In this document: positions 1-13,697 of the stretch, one piece after another
Position numbering within the stretch: position 1 is the stretch's first letter
Layout: the number at the start of each line of letters is the position of its first letter
Assembly (NCBI GenBank): GCA_017163975.1
Contig: JAFFSR010000251.1
Span: forward strand, 6,696,001-6,760,000
DNA: 64,000 nt
Source of the DNA: Anastatus disparis
Lineage: Eukaryota > Arthropoda > Insecta > Hymenoptera > Eupelmidae
Direction of reading: 5' to 3'
Program-made: the position numbers and the translations under genes
Notes under the pieces: generated by a model
Seen by the model: the letters and a program-made list of their open reading frames with translations, nothing else
Told to the model about the DNA's origin: nothing
The model's database searches: none

Positions 1-194
1 AAGTATCACGTGATGAATGGCTGAAAAGTCGGCTGCTGTTATAAATCAAAATCACAGATTGTTATTGTAAATAGATAGTTAAGCAGCGCTTAAATAAATA
101 GCAAATTTTGCTGGCAGTTATACTTGTCATCTAGAAAGAACCGGCTATTCGGTTTTTTTTCTTCTATTTCGAAGGGTATCAAAAATATTTGTAA

Positions 195-921
195 ATGTTA
201 AGATTCTTGGCTCAAAAATTACCAGGTGAGCAATTGTAAACAAGCAATGTGCAACAAAATATTTAACATTTTTGAAAGTCATATGTTCAAGAAATTCTAG
301 CTCTTTCTAAAATTTTGACAAATTTCGATATAAATTGTTTAAATTTTTTTAATTGATTGCAATCTAATGCCAATTAATAATTATGAATTATAGGTTATAA
401 CTGTAGTTTCAACTTCATATTTCGCAATATGACTGATATAGCAAATAAACCAGTGGAATCATCGATAAGAAAAAAATTAAAAGAAACTTTTTTACCTGTT
501 CATATGGATGTTTTAAATGAATCTTATATGCATAATGTTCCAAAAGGTTCAGAAACACATTTTAAAGTTGTAGTTGTATCGGATGTGTTTACTGATGTTC
601 CTTTAATTAAGGTACAATTATCTTAACAATATATTTAATTTTTAGAATATTTTAATTTTTAAAAGGAATAAATAATAAAAGTTTTTTTTTGTATAGCGAC
701 ATCGAATGGTTATGGATTTATTGAGCGATGAATTACAGAATGGAGTTCACGCACTTTCTATCGTAGTAAGTATTTCTTTTAAATATTTTATTAAATTTGA
801 GTCTGATTCGTATTGAAATTACAATTTTTATTTATTAAAGGCGAAAACACCAAGTCAATGGGATGACAGTGACAAAAATGTTAAGCCTAGTCCTAATTGC
901 AGAGGTGGTTTTGGTAAATAA
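195..921 (+). CDS. BOLA1: BolA-like protein 1, mitochondrial
   Basis: Four coding exons: 195-225, 394-611, 697-765 and 841-921. All junctions are GT-AG and in phase, giving about 132 residues. BolA1 proteins are mitochondrial partners of the monothiol glutaredoxin Grx5 in Fe-S cluster handling. The BolA fold is clear: a helix beginning VESSIRKKLKE, then GSETHFKVVVVSD, the family signature RHRMVMDLLSDEL, and VHALSIVAKTPSQW, which match BolA1 rather than BolA2 or BolA3. The 10-codon first exon plus 12 codons read through to the Met at 429 add MLRFLAQKLP, a basic and hydrophobic leader without acidic residues that suits mitochondrial import. The start at 195 is chosen because it stays in frame across the intron; initiation at 429 would give a leaderless form. 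Length is close to human BOLA1. It is convergent with ash2. Confidence 0.88.
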
Positions 922-1310
922 ATTATGAAAACATCGAACTGTACATACATCATATACAAATCATTAAAAGATCTTATTGTCGATGCTATAAAATTTTAAC
1001 ACAGAAGCATATATGTATAATATAGAAAGATTGTATTTTATCACACTTTCTTTTAAGTAAAGTATATGATATTTTTAATTTATTACATTTGTAAATATAA
1101 TAAGAAATTTGATATTACTACTTACATCTTTTTACAATAGTTTGAAAACTTTTTTTTTAAATAACATTTTCAAATTTTTCTAAACAAAATGTACTTATTT
1201 TTAAGTTACTATATAATATTAATGGACTGATTTGACAAGATGATGATATAATATAATGAATTAAATTTACAAAATAAAGATAAAACAAAACAAAAATGGG
1301 TTTACTAATG
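922..1310. other. Convergent intergenic spacer BolA1 / ash2
   Basis: AT-rich 390 bp between two convergent stop codons, so it should hold both 3' UTRs. A-rich signals suited to polyadenylation occur on the + strand (for example aataaagat near 1275). No ORF or repeat of note. Confidence 0.5.
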
Positions 1311-4300
1311 TCATAATGTGAAAGTGTCTAGTCTTAATTTCCCCTCGTTTTCAGTAAAGTAAAGCATATCTGCCATTGATTGTTCAGCTATTGCTTCTTC
1401 TGCTTTTTCATATATCTATAAAATTTTTTATTTTTAATGGAAAATAATAAAAATTACATGTTAATGTAATAAAGTTTATACTTTATAATTTTGAAAATTC
1501 AATGAAATTTGATAAATTGATTATTTTAATATTTATTGCAATAAGTATTTATTTCATTAAATTTATCAGTAAATGATAGCATAAATCATATTTAAAATCA
1601 TGTTGAAGTTACTTACCCCTCTAAAAGTTATGTCTTTGGGAGGATGTTTGAAATGTGGTCCAAAATTCACAGAAACCGTCGCACTTTTGTGAATAGAAAC
1701 AGATGGATAATAAGCACCATTAAAAATGTCTGTAAATGCATCACCTTGAGAGACTCCATTTTTAAAAAATGTAATTTTACTCCCTACAAGAGGTTTTAGA
1801 GTTTTGACTGCTTCAGGAACTTGATCCTTTTCTTCATAGTATAAATGACTTTTAAATTTTACTAATGGCTAAAATAAAAATTTTTATTAATTTCTATTCT
1901 ACATTTGTCTATTCTGAGAATTTATTATTTTAGGGTAAAATTACTAATCACTGACAAAATTAAATCTTTGAAAATCTGCTCAACATTTCAATTTTTATTT
2001 TTGAATAAATAAAAAATAATAAATAAAAATTTTTTAGCACCCAAGGAGGATTTGCAGATAGAAAATCGAAACGTTAAACGAATTCTTTCAAGAATTAATT
2101 TTGTTTATGATTAATTAATTAATTTTATAGCACTGCGTGAGCTAAATTCGCGTTTTCTACACCATTTAGCGGGAGCTAAATACAACTTTTTTGAACTGTG
2201 TAAAAAAGTACTACCGTCAGAAATTTCGCACTTTATTATACTGTTCAAAAAAGTGATATCGAAATCACGCATCACAATCACTCTTTGTATATATATTAAT
2301 ACGTAGAAATGTCTTTTCACACATGATAATACGTAGAAAATCAATCAAAAAATATAAATACTTTAATAAAGAATTGAAAACATCAAGAAAATCAAAACTA
2401 TAGTTTATAAATTACTGTTGTGCCGTGAGTTGTCGAAACAAAACATCTGTGAGCGGCGCGCATGCGTGTACAGTGTGTACGGCCTAAGAATGAGAAAGAA
2501 AGAGATAGCTGTACGAACAATAAACTAGATGCTTTGCTTTGTCTGACCTGTGTATACATAAATCTAAATAATCGGCAAGTTCTCTTTTTATCATATTGTA
2601 TTTAATTAATAAAATATCACTGACATCAATACTTATTTGATATAATTTCTCAATCTAAGAATATTTTTGATATCGTTTTTGCTTTTTTTTGTTTGCGATG
2701 GGTCTATCATTGATAATAAATAGTTTTACTTTTTTTCGATTTATCATTCGTGGTGTGCATAGTTTTGCTGATGTATAGAATTCGTTTTTATTTACGAATT
2801 ATCATTCGTGGTGTGTATAGTTTTTGATAATATTGATTTTCTGGGGTATTAATTACGTGTGGCGAATTTATCTCACACGTGCTATAAAATTATATACGAT
2901 ACGTGTGCTCGAAGTGGTCCTCTTACACGACGTGCATAGCACCCTCGCTGCGCTCGGGCGCTAACTGCACGCCGTGTAAAAAAGGACCACTTAGAGCACG
3001 TGTATCGTAATGTACTATTATTAAGATTTTATTTAGTATTGTTTTATTTGAGAAACGTTTTTAAAATACGTACTCGATCCTTATAAGTATTGGGAATATG
3101 ACTTGGACTATGTATATCGGGTAAAACTACTAAAAATCCTAATGTATCACCTTCTCCATAACCATTACTGTAATGTTTTCCTCTACTTTCATGAAAACGA
3201 GTACCTTTCCTAAAATTTCATTTTAATAAAATTAACAAAAATAGATAATTTAGAATTACATATTTCATATTAATTTTTACCTAGAACGCCACGAATAGCC
3301 AAATTTATCATATCCTAAAGGAGCTTGTAAATTAGCATATTCTTGACCATAACCAAGTCTTGTTGCTGAGCCTTCAGGCATTTCTTCTATAGTTGCTTCC
3401 CAGTACCAAGTGCCTTTACACACAGCTATTAAAAAAATGTTTCATTCAAATTTTATAAAAAATATTAAGCCAGTTGTAATTATACTATAGTAAGATTTTG
3501 AAACATACAGTGGGTAGCTCGAATCATACAATATCCTTTTTCACCGGTGACTGCCAATCTATCTTCTGAAACTTTTAATTGTGGTGCCCTATCGTGTAAA
3601 GCAAGAAGTACAACACTTGGACTTAAAGGTCTGTACAACCAACCTGGAATGGGTTTGCCAGCCCAATCACTGCTCTCATCAAATTCCTAGTACAAACATA
3701 CATATATTTATAATCATATATCAATGTACCAAATCATCTTATTTTGCAAGTAAATAATGAAATATTTTTAAAAAGATAAATATTTTGATAGAGAATGTTG
3801 AATTAATGAATCGTGATGAATAACTTACTTGTCTAAAAGGTGCATGTGGATCAGGTTCAGCTAAAATATACCTGTAACCATCTTTATTGAAAGGATGCTC
3901 CAATGGATATCCATGTGCAGGTAACTTTGGTGCTGTCATGTCTGAACCTCTACCTTTTTTACCGGGACCAGTGCCAGTTCCTTCACCAGGAAGTTTTCGC
4001 TTGGCATTTCGCCCTCGAATCCCACCAGCAATTGGTGCTATAATTTCCATTATAGTTATTATAGCAATATTATATTATGAAAATGAAAAAGAAAGCACAT
4101 TATTTGTTTGGTAAGCATTAGGCAATCGGAAACTGTTTTGTTAGTTTACCCATATATAAAATAAAAAATTTTTTGAATTAAAGATTTGTTGTATTAAAAA
4201 GTAAAATATTTGAACAAAAAATTTATCTCATAATTTCTATTAAAAATGGTATATTTTTAATAGAAACAAATATAAGTTCTTGATAAGTTACATGAACCTT

Positions 4301-5630
4301 GTCCTAATCATTTTAAAACCAAGCAGAAAGTGGTAATAAAATAATGTTCAAAATTTTTTTAATTTAATAACAACTCTTAATAAAATTACAGTTTCAAAAG
4401 CAGCATAAGCACATATTGCCTGATTTGTACGTACCAACTTGTTGTATTCCCATTTCAGTAATTTTCAACGTACCTCCTTTAATCATTGCTTCATAATTTG
4501 GTTTAATTGTTATTAAATCCGAGCTTACAAGTCCATAAAGTTGACCTTCACTTGTCGATTCGTCCATCATAAAAAGGGTTCCAAGATCTTTTGTCAAAGC
4601 TTTGTGTATCTTTAAATGACAATAAATCTTTAACTTTTATTCAAATGCAATATCAAATTATAAGAATTGCTTGATTTTGTAGATAGATATAATATTTTTC
4701 TATAAATAAAAAAATTATTCAAGAATTGATAATTTATTGAAATAAATTTATAAAATACTAACTCTTGAATGCCAAGACTGAGTTACTCTTCGAGGCATTG
4801 TTGTCATGCTTTCCCAATGACATTCTATAAATGGAATAATATCTCTGTCTTTATGAAATAATGTCCTATTACTGTTTTCCTTTTGACAAGTTTGAATTAA
4901 ATTTGCAATAGCAGTGACACACATTTGTGGAAATTCTATACATTAAAAATATATTAGTTCATTTCAATGGGTAAAACAAATTAAAAAGAATGAAATAAAA
5001 AAATATCAACTTACGAGCTACATTTTTTTTAAAGCTTTCTAGACCAGTATTAGAACAATTCTTACACATAAATACATAATTTGTCATAAAAGGTACTAAT
5101 TTTCCCAATTGATAACCAATGCAAGATTCATGAAACCACCTTGTACAACTTGCACACAATAATTCCGCAATATTTAAATTTCTATCTTTTCCACTGTAAA
5201 GTTAAATGTAGATGATTATGTGAACAAATAGAGTAAGCATTAAAAAATTTTATTGTGTAATTTACCAGTAACAATTTCCAATTTCACCAATTGTACGTCC
5301 ATTTGGTTTTTCTAGAATTTGTTCTTCTATTTTGATTTCTGTTTTAATTATTTCTTTATCTTTATCAATTTCTCCTTCTTCAATGATATTATTGTCCACA
5401 TTTTCAACACCATCCAGTGTAGTGCTGTAAAAATTGATAAATTTACTTATTATTTTAAATATTAACAATATTTAAACTTTTGTTTATAACCTTAAACTTA
5501 ATTTGAGATTGATTAAAATAATTTTTATTATTCATAATTATGTTAAGTTAAAAAGTTATTTAATGAAATTTTTCATAGGAAATTAATTGAAAATCTCGTT
5601 TTGTTACCTTTCTACTTTTTCAATCGACAT
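1311..5630 (-). CDS. ash2: Ash2, core subunit of SET1/MLL (COMPASS) H3K4 methyltransferase complexes
   Basis: Complete gene of 11 exons (minus strand, 5' to 3'): 5630-5608, 5424-5266, 5193-5015, 4935-4763, 4609-4435, 4037-3829, 3686-3509, 3425-3281, 3209-3074, 1868-1617, 1415-1311. All join in phase to give 577 residues. Ash2 is nuclear and, with WDR5, RbBP5 and DPY30, stimulates H3K4 methylation. An atypical PHD-like zinc finger spans about residues 59-107 (CYCG, LLCASC, WFHESC, CKNC). A winged-helix region follows ([30 protein letters not shown]), then [20 protein letters not shown]. The SPRY domain covers about 320-540 ([59 protein letters not shown]). The C-terminal ADMLYF matches the SPRY-distal Sdi/DPY30-binding motif of ASH2L. 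The start is the only Met that keeps the tiny first exon in phase. Introns are short apart from the 1.2-kb one at 1869-3073, which carries repeats. Confidence 0.95.
2712..2825 (+). repeat. Short direct duplication in ash2 intron 10
   Basis: The phrase tatcattcgtggtgtg, followed by catagttttg or tatagttttt, occurs twice about 60 bp apart. A minor local duplication just upstream of the GC-rich hairpin. Confidence 0.5.
2897..3007. repeat. GC-rich perfect-arm hairpin (MITE-like) in ash2 intron 10
   Basis: Two arms of about 45 bp, beginning cgatacgtgtgctcgaagtg and ending cacttagagcacgtgtatcg, are near-perfect reverse complements around a short loop rich in C and G (accctcgctgcgctcgggcg). Base composition is unlike the rest of the intron. 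A small foldback element is the likeliest identity; a structured intronic RNA is possible. Confidence 0.7.
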
Positions 5631-6794
5631 GCTGAATGCAAATTGTAAACAAGATAAAAATCTATTTTGCAATAGCAGAGTAGTGTATACATATATCAGC
5701 GGCTTTTTTACTTTAGTTGGCAAACTTGAGGACCGCGCCGGCTTTACAGTTGGTAACCAGTCCTGGTGTCTTCATGTCGCATGAAATAATAATAAGTCAC
5801 AAAAAAATGACCATTTTTTCAGGAAAAGTACTGTGACCTGGCGGTAACGTTTAAAATATTCAAATCTATAGTTTGTTTTAACCCTTTCAGACCTGAATTT
5901 TTGTTTCTGTTCTAATGATCGTTTATGAGATGACTTTTTTTTAAGTTTTCTCAATTTCTAGCACCCATATAATAACTTAGACTATCAGTTTCAGATAGGA
6001 AACAACCTTCAAGTTTATGGTAATCCGTATATTTATTTTAAAAAATTTTAAGTAACTTTTGTAAAATTGAAAAAAAAACTAAAAATCATCAATGTATGTA
6101 TACATGGTACTGTAGAGTCTGAAAAGATTAATTTATATATGATTGTTTAGAAAAATAATTACATATAATTACAATTTTTAAGTTTCTCTATTAACATTTT
6201 CTTTATATGATTGTATAAAATAATTTTGAAACCAACAATATATAAAAATGCAAATAAACGCCTGATAATACAGAGTAAGCAATAGAGTAATACCATTTTC
6301 ATTTACAAAAACGAGAAGCAAAATTGTTTGAAATAAAATTTAAATCAATATTTTTCTAATAAAAATAACATAAAGAACAAAATCTTTTTAAAAATACTTT
6401 TATTAAATAATTTTAAAATACATTTAATAAAACATTCATTGAAGAAAATTTTTTCAAAATCTATTTTCTCAATGAAAAATATATGTATATAAAAAGTTTA
6501 GTAAAAAAAATTTTGTGTAGTGTTAATACATTATCGTATGATCCAACATATAATATAAGGCTACAGCACATATAATATATGTAATGTCATGAACACATAA
6601 TTTAATTTAATTTATGGCTTAAAATGTAAGTATGATTTTACTTCAATAAATATATATATCAAACACATACAATATAAGTGATGTATATATTCCAAAATTT
6701 TTTCTTTTTTTTTATAAATTTTCTGTTTTCTTTATATAAACAAATAAAATTTTAATGCTAATAACATGATGTACAAAATAAAATTTTTATCGAT
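5631..6794. other. ash2 promoter side and 3' flank of Lsd-2 copy A
   Basis: About 5631-5780 is less AT-rich (ggaccgcgccggctttac) and is the expected ash2 5' UTR and promoter. The remainder is AT-rich and should contain the 3' UTR of the perilipin gene that ends at 6795. No further gene seen. Confidence 0.45.
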
Positions 6795-8717
6795 TTATTC
6801 AGACTTTGGTTTATCATCTTTCTTTTCTGTCGTTGGGCTGGTAGCAGCTTCGGAATTTTGATTTTCTTTCTGTCCTACATTTAAAAAGTTAGCAAGATGA
6901 AGAATTGAAACGACATTGGACATGTAATTTGTGACATCTTCTTTCTTCACAGTTCTCAATTGAGCGACTACAGAATGATAAATTCTATTGGCAGTTTTGG
7001 AAGATAATTGACCAATCGTCTGTACTGCGTGCAATACTTTGTTCTCGTCAGACGATACTGGAGCTAAAAATTTATTGTTTTTTTAAAAATAAAATACTAA
7101 ATTTAAACATTTTATATTATAATAGTCTAAAATTTTTACAAAAAGAAGACTTTTTAAGATATTAATTTTATAAAATTCTAAATAAAAAATTTCGATCTCG
7201 AAAGTTTAATTTAAATAACACCTCGAAATACTTTTGCAAATAAAAATTACCTGGTTGTTCTTGTTCATTTTCAACTGGTGGGAAATAGTGGTCTAATAAA
7301 CGATTGATAAGAACGCTTGTATTATCAACACCTTGAACTGCCAAAGCACCATATTGGGTGCTAAGAATTTCATTAGCCTTAGCAACACTGATATCTTTCA
7401 AAGCTGTAGCTTGATTTGAAGCGGATTCTTTTGCAGCTGTGAGTTTTTCAATCGTTGGTTGAAGTGAGCTGTTCATTACGTTTTTAGCTGCATCGTAAAT
7501 CTGATAAAACAAAGATATCAAATTTTAATTTTAGAATTATAAGTGAAAACAGTTTAAATTGTAAGTTTTCTTTTACTGATTATTTTTTTTCTGTATTCAT
7601 AACGTAGTTAAATTAAATTTAGCAAGTAAAAAATGTACAAAAAAAAAAATAAATCGAATTAAAACGTAAATTTAATAATTTTCACCATACAGTGAACATT
7701 TTTATTTAAAAATTTTTAAGGAACACTTAACAAACATTTGACGTATGATATAAGACGTTATAAATAGATGTCGTCATTTCAAAAGAGTTTTAAATTGATT
7801 CTATTGCATAATGAATAAAGACTCGTGAAATTGTCATTATTTTCTTATCAATATTTATCACAATCAAAGTTTTCTTAACACAAAATAATTGATTTCAAAC
7901 ATTCAATTTTAAAAATTTTTTAATACTTTGTATTAATGCAATATTTAGTTTCTTGAAGCTTTTTACATATATGCATTTAAGTATTTTACTAATATTGATA
8001 TTTTAAATTACATAAAGTTCTAATATTTATTCAGTTTTGTTTAACTTCGTTTTAGTAAAATCAATAGTTAAAATTTATAGTAAATTTTAATAATAAAACA
8101 AAATTATAACTTTATGCTTTCAGTTTATTAATTTTGGCTATTTTTTTCTTAATTACCTATTGATTTTAAATAATAATTTAAAACTTGATACACTATAAAC
8201 TATTAAAATTAAAATTACAAAATTTTTCATTCATTTAAAATTTTTCAAATAATATTCAGATTGCGTAAATCAATATTCGATTATACACTAATAAATTTTT
8301 TATCTCGTACATTGTAAAATTATCTTTTTTTCGACATGATGCTTAATAATCAATAAATATAAATAAGAAAAAAAAATTCACCTGTTGTGGAGGCTGTTTA
8401 ACCATTGGTACTTTTTGCTCAACAATATCCAAACCTTGGCATAATTTTTGATCAACCGTACTAATAGGTCCTTCTAATTTTTTGGCTGCTTGCGCGGCAA
8501 GTGGTGCTGCTGTTGCTGTGGCACAATGTAAACCAGCTTCGGCAAGATTCAACGCCCAGTTAATAAGATGATGAGAATCTTTTACGTAGGAATATGTTGA
8601 TGCAGTTTTTTCAACAGCCGATTGCACGACCGGTATATTACAGACGCGATCGAATACTTCAAGATGCGGACCTCCTTGCACTTGTTCTTGAGGTGGAATA
8701 CCTGTTTGATCTGCCAT
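6795..8717 (-). CDS. Lsd-2: Perilipin, lipid storage droplet protein Lsd-2 type (copy A)
   Basis: Three coding exons (minus): 8717-8382, 7500-7251 and 7063-6795, in phase, giving 284 residues. Perilipins coat cytosolic lipid droplets and control lipase access. The PAT domain fills exon 1: LEVFDRVCNIPVVQSAVEKT, then YSYVKDSHHLINWALNLAEA, then STVDQKLCQGLDIVEQKVP. Exon 2 carries the amphipathic segment (KANEILSTQYGALAVQGVD; LLDHYFPPVE) and exon 3 the conserved VLHAVQTIGQLSSKTANRIY block, all characteristic of insect Lsd-2 rather than Lsd-1. The acidic and basic tail ends KKDDKPKSE. An acceptor just before the ATG (tttttttatag at about 8732) implies an upstream non-coding exon. It is shorter than Drosophila Lsd-2, mainly in the tail. 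Confidence 0.92.
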
Positions 8718-11202
8718 TATGTGATGAATAATCTATAAAAAAAAATGAGTTTTTTTTTAGTTTTAAAGTCGTTATTTTTTTTCTTTTGGATGAATCGTTA
8801 ATAATCATTAAACAAATTGTACTTGAGAAGGATAAGATGTTTAGCTGATTTTCAAATAGTTATTTTAAATAGCAAAACGAAAGAATATTTTTCAAATAGA
8901 TTAATATATTAAAATTAAATTAAATTTATGTAATAATAGATTACACATGAACATTATTTTTCTTTTTTTTAATAAAAAAAATATACGTTTATGTTTGGTA
9001 TTTACGATAAAAAAAGTAATCGGCTCCAGATCTGTCGAGATAGTACTTTTAACAAGGTGAAAACACATATGACGCGTGAAAGTTACGATCACTTATAAAT
9101 ATTGATTCATCGTACGTTTTATTTTATCAGCTTAGTTGTATTGTTTGGATACATGTATAAGAAAAAAAGAAACACTGTACGTCAGTAAATTTTTTTAATT
9201 TAAAATGAAAAAAAAAACATTTTATGTGTTAAAAATATTTTTAACGGGTGCGCAGTAGCTCGATAGTTTCCGCTACTTATGACTAATAATAACGCGGCAT
9301 CGTTTATATCGTTACTATTTCAATTTAAGAGGTTTATAATGGAAAGTTAAAATACGGCAAAGACAATATTTTAACTATTCTTTGATTTTTTTATGCTACA
9401 GTGGGAATAGAAAAAACAAAAATTTTAACTGATGGAAAAGTTTAATAATTATTAAACTTATTATTTTAATTATTCTTTCGTAATATTTATTCAAAGAAAA
9501 TACGTTTATACTTTGTACCTTAAGTTAACAAATCAAGACCAATGAGTCATTCCAATAAGTTACGTTCTTATAAAAACTTAATTTAGTGAATTTTTTTATA
9601 TTTACGGGTTCTTTATTGTATGAAAATATATAGTAACTTAAACATAATTTAAGGCATAAAGCGTAAATATCTTGAGATTATAAAAATACAACTCACGATT
9701 GCCAGAATTAATTTTTTTTTTACTAAATATTTCCATAGTAATCTAGTAAATCGTAAAAATAATTTTCAATTAAAAATGTACATAAAAACAAACTTCGTAC
9801 TCTTTTTTGGATGATGCAACATTGTGTTCATTTTTTCAAATGAAGATAAAAACCTAGTCTTTCTTGTATCTAGTAAAATGATTAATTTTTCAATGAAAAT
9901 ACTTTTATCGGCATGAATAGTTTAATGAATCAAATTACAGAATAAACGTTATTTAATGTTGCATTTTTTTATAATTTTGTCGCCATTGAGTCTGTAAAAT
10001 ATTTTTATTTTCAAATTAATTTTATACAAATCTTATATGTGAACGTATAATTAAAGAAAAAAAAAGTAAACCTTGGTCGGTATAAATTGGTGTTATTAAA
10101 GTTCATAAATATACTTATTAAAAATGATTGTCATTTTCTCAGAAAAAAATGTGTACACTATATTACTAATTTTCACATAAATTGTAATTAAAATTAAAAA
10201 CTACGTATAATAATAACTATCTACCATCGTATCACAAATTTTTGCTTTTTTGTGTCAATAAATAAATTTTGCAGACAATATTAATATTTTGACAAAAATA
10301 TAAAGTGACATATATACTAGTACTTTCACTGTTTTCTTTTCCTAGCTAGATTGATTATATGTACAGTGATATCAATGAGTGAAAGTTAAAAGTCTACAAA
10401 AATTATGAGAGAAATGTCTAGACTACAAAAATGACGAGAAAGAAATTTAAAAATTTTAAAAATCACTATGGGAATGTGTTGACCGGTCTGTAAATTTATT
10501 TTTATATATTTATTAATATTATCTATAGTAAAATTTGATTAAAATAATCTTTCTAACGTATTTTTTATCTAAAATCAATAAATTAACGATATTTATAATC
10601 TATTAATCATTATCTCCAAACACATTAACTAAAATGAAACTTATACACTTGAAAGTTTTGTAACGAACCAAAGAATCAAAGTTCAAGTTTTAATTCTATA
10701 ATAGGTTATGTGACATGCAATTTATCAATGAATTTTTTTTTTCCTCCAAAATATATCACGTAATCTGGGTGTGCATGAATAATACACATAATCACTTTTT
10801 AGATACGAATGCACATTTGTGTACGTCTGTATTGGTTACGTTGAACGACGTTTCAGAAAGCAAACACATTGTATTAATAACGATAGATCGACAAGATGCC
10901 GGCACGTATACTACGTATCATCTACTATTTATTTTTCAAATATTTCAAGTTTGTAAAACAGATACTAAAAGAAAATTTTAATGTTATCAATAATAATTTA
11001 ATGTAATTTATTTCCTACCTGTACTTAATTAAAATTTAATGTTGATTTCGTCGGTGTAAACGTCACACGTAATTTTAAATAAAAGCGTCAATCTGGTGTC
11101 TTTTTCTATACTGTTATATATATGTAGTTCAGCTTGTTGCTTTCTGCTGATATGATTCAATTACAAGAATGATTACTACAGTAAGGCAAGTATACAACTA
11201 AC
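8718..11202 (-). other. 5' UTR remnant and long first intron of Lsd-2 copy A
   Basis: 8718-8731 is the 5' UTR tail after an acceptor. The rest is AT-rich, has no convincing ORF, and is read as the first intron if the non-coding exon at 11203-11288 is right. Confidence 0.4.
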
Positions 11203-11288
11203 CTGACCAACTCTTCTTTGGTTGGGATGTAATATAGTCGGGAGCATCAAGTTCTTTTTTCCCCCTCACACACTCTCTTCGGTAAACT
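11203..11288 (-). promoter_or_regulatory. Candidate non-coding first exon and initiator of Lsd-2 copy A
   Basis: On the minus strand a good donor (GGTCAG followed by gttagt) ends at 11203. About 85 bp upstream lies TCAGTT (11285-11290), matching the arthropod initiator. The segment is richer in G+C than its surroundings, and the downstream gene needs an upstream exon because an acceptor precedes its ATG. There is no transcript evidence. Confidence 0.4.
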
Positions 11289-13697
11289 GACTCAGGGACG
11301 TATGCATTCGATTAAGAACCTGTACTTTTTTCTAAGGAAACAATGTTGAAAGAAAATAATGGGATTTTCACTTAATAATTTTGTTGAATTTGTGTAAACA
11401 TTATATTTTGTTTTATATTATAAATCGTGTGAATTTAAATTCGATAATTTTTTAAAAATATCTCATTATCATTTGATATTGGTACTTTAATGATTTGTAT
11501 TAACTTTAGTTTTGGTATTTCAGAATTATTGACATACATAAATTTTATGTTAAACATTATAGAAATCTTTATTCTAATTTTTTATTAATAAAAAGAGTGG
11601 AATTTTTCAAATCATGAATATAAGAAAATAATACGCTTAAAATCCTTCCTAGAAATTTATTCAACGATTAAATTTTAAGAACTAAATTTAAATAATTTAT
11701 CAATTTATATATGATGCATATTTTCAAAATTTTTTAATTTAGAACATATAAAATAAGACGCTACTGTAACCGGCAGATGTGTTATGACGTGGGGGTCGTT
11801 GAATTGGAACTTTGAGATTCGTTTACTCATCGACAGAGTCATATACACAATGACTATTCGAGCAAAGTGAAATCTCGCGCAATACTCTTAAATTTGTTAG
11901 AAATGTTATTTTCAGATGGTAATGACGATCGCATAATGAGTATATGTAAAAAATTATTAAAACAGTAAAAAAATCTAAATTCTTCTCGATGATACTATTT
12001 TAAGCTCAAAGTACACGTAATCCTACTTTATCAAGACGAAAAACTACTTTGTTTAAGATCACCTACTTTATTAAAATAAAAAAAATAAAAGTTTGAAAAT
12101 CATATAAATATAATTCTATAAATCGTTTTTAAATTTCATTATGAATTTTTAATAAAAAATAACGGAAATTTCGAAAATAAAATTTTTTTTATAAGCCTTG
12201 ACTTACAAATTGCATTATTGATGAAATACAGATCTTGGACTTTGATCCTCGTACGAGAAAGTGGTGTGATGAACATTCGAGGAAACGTATTTTGTATTTA
12301 ATATTAGTATGCTATTAATTGGTATTGAAATTTTTTAACAGGTATCAAAGTTCAAAATTTTGATTTTATCACTATGACGATTGGGTATGTAATGATTCAT
12401 GATAATTATAACTCCATACGAACTATTCAAAGGTGGAAATATTTTGTATATTAAAAATTTATTTTGAATGGAATATTTTTAAAGATATTGCAGAACTTAA
12501 ACTTGATTTGTTACTGATACAATAAAATATTTGATTAACCATTGTTTATAACTAAACATTATTTTTCTGAATTTAATTAATATTATTATTGTTCAAATAT
12601 TTTAATTTAAAAAATGAAATGCTGCTTAAGAAAAGAATTTCATACATTAATTTAAAATGAATATATTTGAAATGTAAAAAATGCATTGAAATAATTATTT
12701 GATTAATAATTATTTTACAGCTTAAATTTTAAAATTCAATAATTTATATTGAACCATTTATTTATCTACAGAAACAGGTTTTGTTTTTTTTAATAATAAA
12801 TATCATGAATATTAGAAAAATCTTTTTATTATTGTAATGTATGAATAAATCAAGTTCTTAACATTAGCCTGAGTACACATTGTTAAATAAAAAAACTAAT
12901 TAATCTATTTACTTACGCAATTATAATTTAACAATATAATTAGAATACGCTTACAAAACATCGATGATTCAATTTACAATTACAATTTCAAATAATTACA
13001 CATATTCATACCGATATAACACGACTATTTTTTTCTTAAACTTTACAAGTCACTGACTATATCAATATTGTAATTTTATTATTTCTAAACATTTTTTAAA
13101 TGCTGTTTTTTTAAAACTTTTATTTATTATATCGTACGGCATTATTTTGGTGATTAAGTTTTCATATTTGGATACTAAAAGAACCATTATATATAGTTAA
13201 TTGATTTTGAACTTTTTAATTTTAAACTTTTTAATCAATAAACTCTTATATTCATCGAATCGTAAAGAATACAAACTAGAAGAATAATATGAAAACTAAA
13301 TACAACAAAATAATAGTTTTTTTTAAAATTAGTTGATATACAAAAAAATAAGCACATAAAAAAGACGAATTATTAAATAAAAAAGAACATAATATAATGA
13401 CATAAAATAATCTAAGAATACCATCAAAAATCTCTTTTTCGATTAGCGAACGAATCGGTTAAAGTAAGTTCGCCGTTAAGCCTTGCTTGATTATGCGATT
13501 GGCACAATTTTAATCCACGACGTTGCTCCGAAACAAGCAGCAGTAAGACAAAATGAAGTAAAACGTATAATATAAAGCAAACATCAAGCGCATAAATAAT
13601 CAAAAAATAATAAAAATTCGATGTTGGTCTACGAAGTCGGTAGTATTGTTGATGCTGTAGTTGCTGCTGATGTTGATGATAAAAATTTTGAAAACGA
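11289..13697. other. Intergenic spacer between the two Lsd-2 copies
   Basis: AT-rich. A less AT-rich patch at about 11760-11900 could be regulatory for copy A. The right part (about 13000-13697) should hold the 3' UTR of copy B. No gene supported. Confidence 0.4.

Noticed and set aside
3887..4114. 75-codon + strand ORF opposite an ash2 exon
   Set aside because: Antisense shadow of the ash2 exon at 3829-4037.
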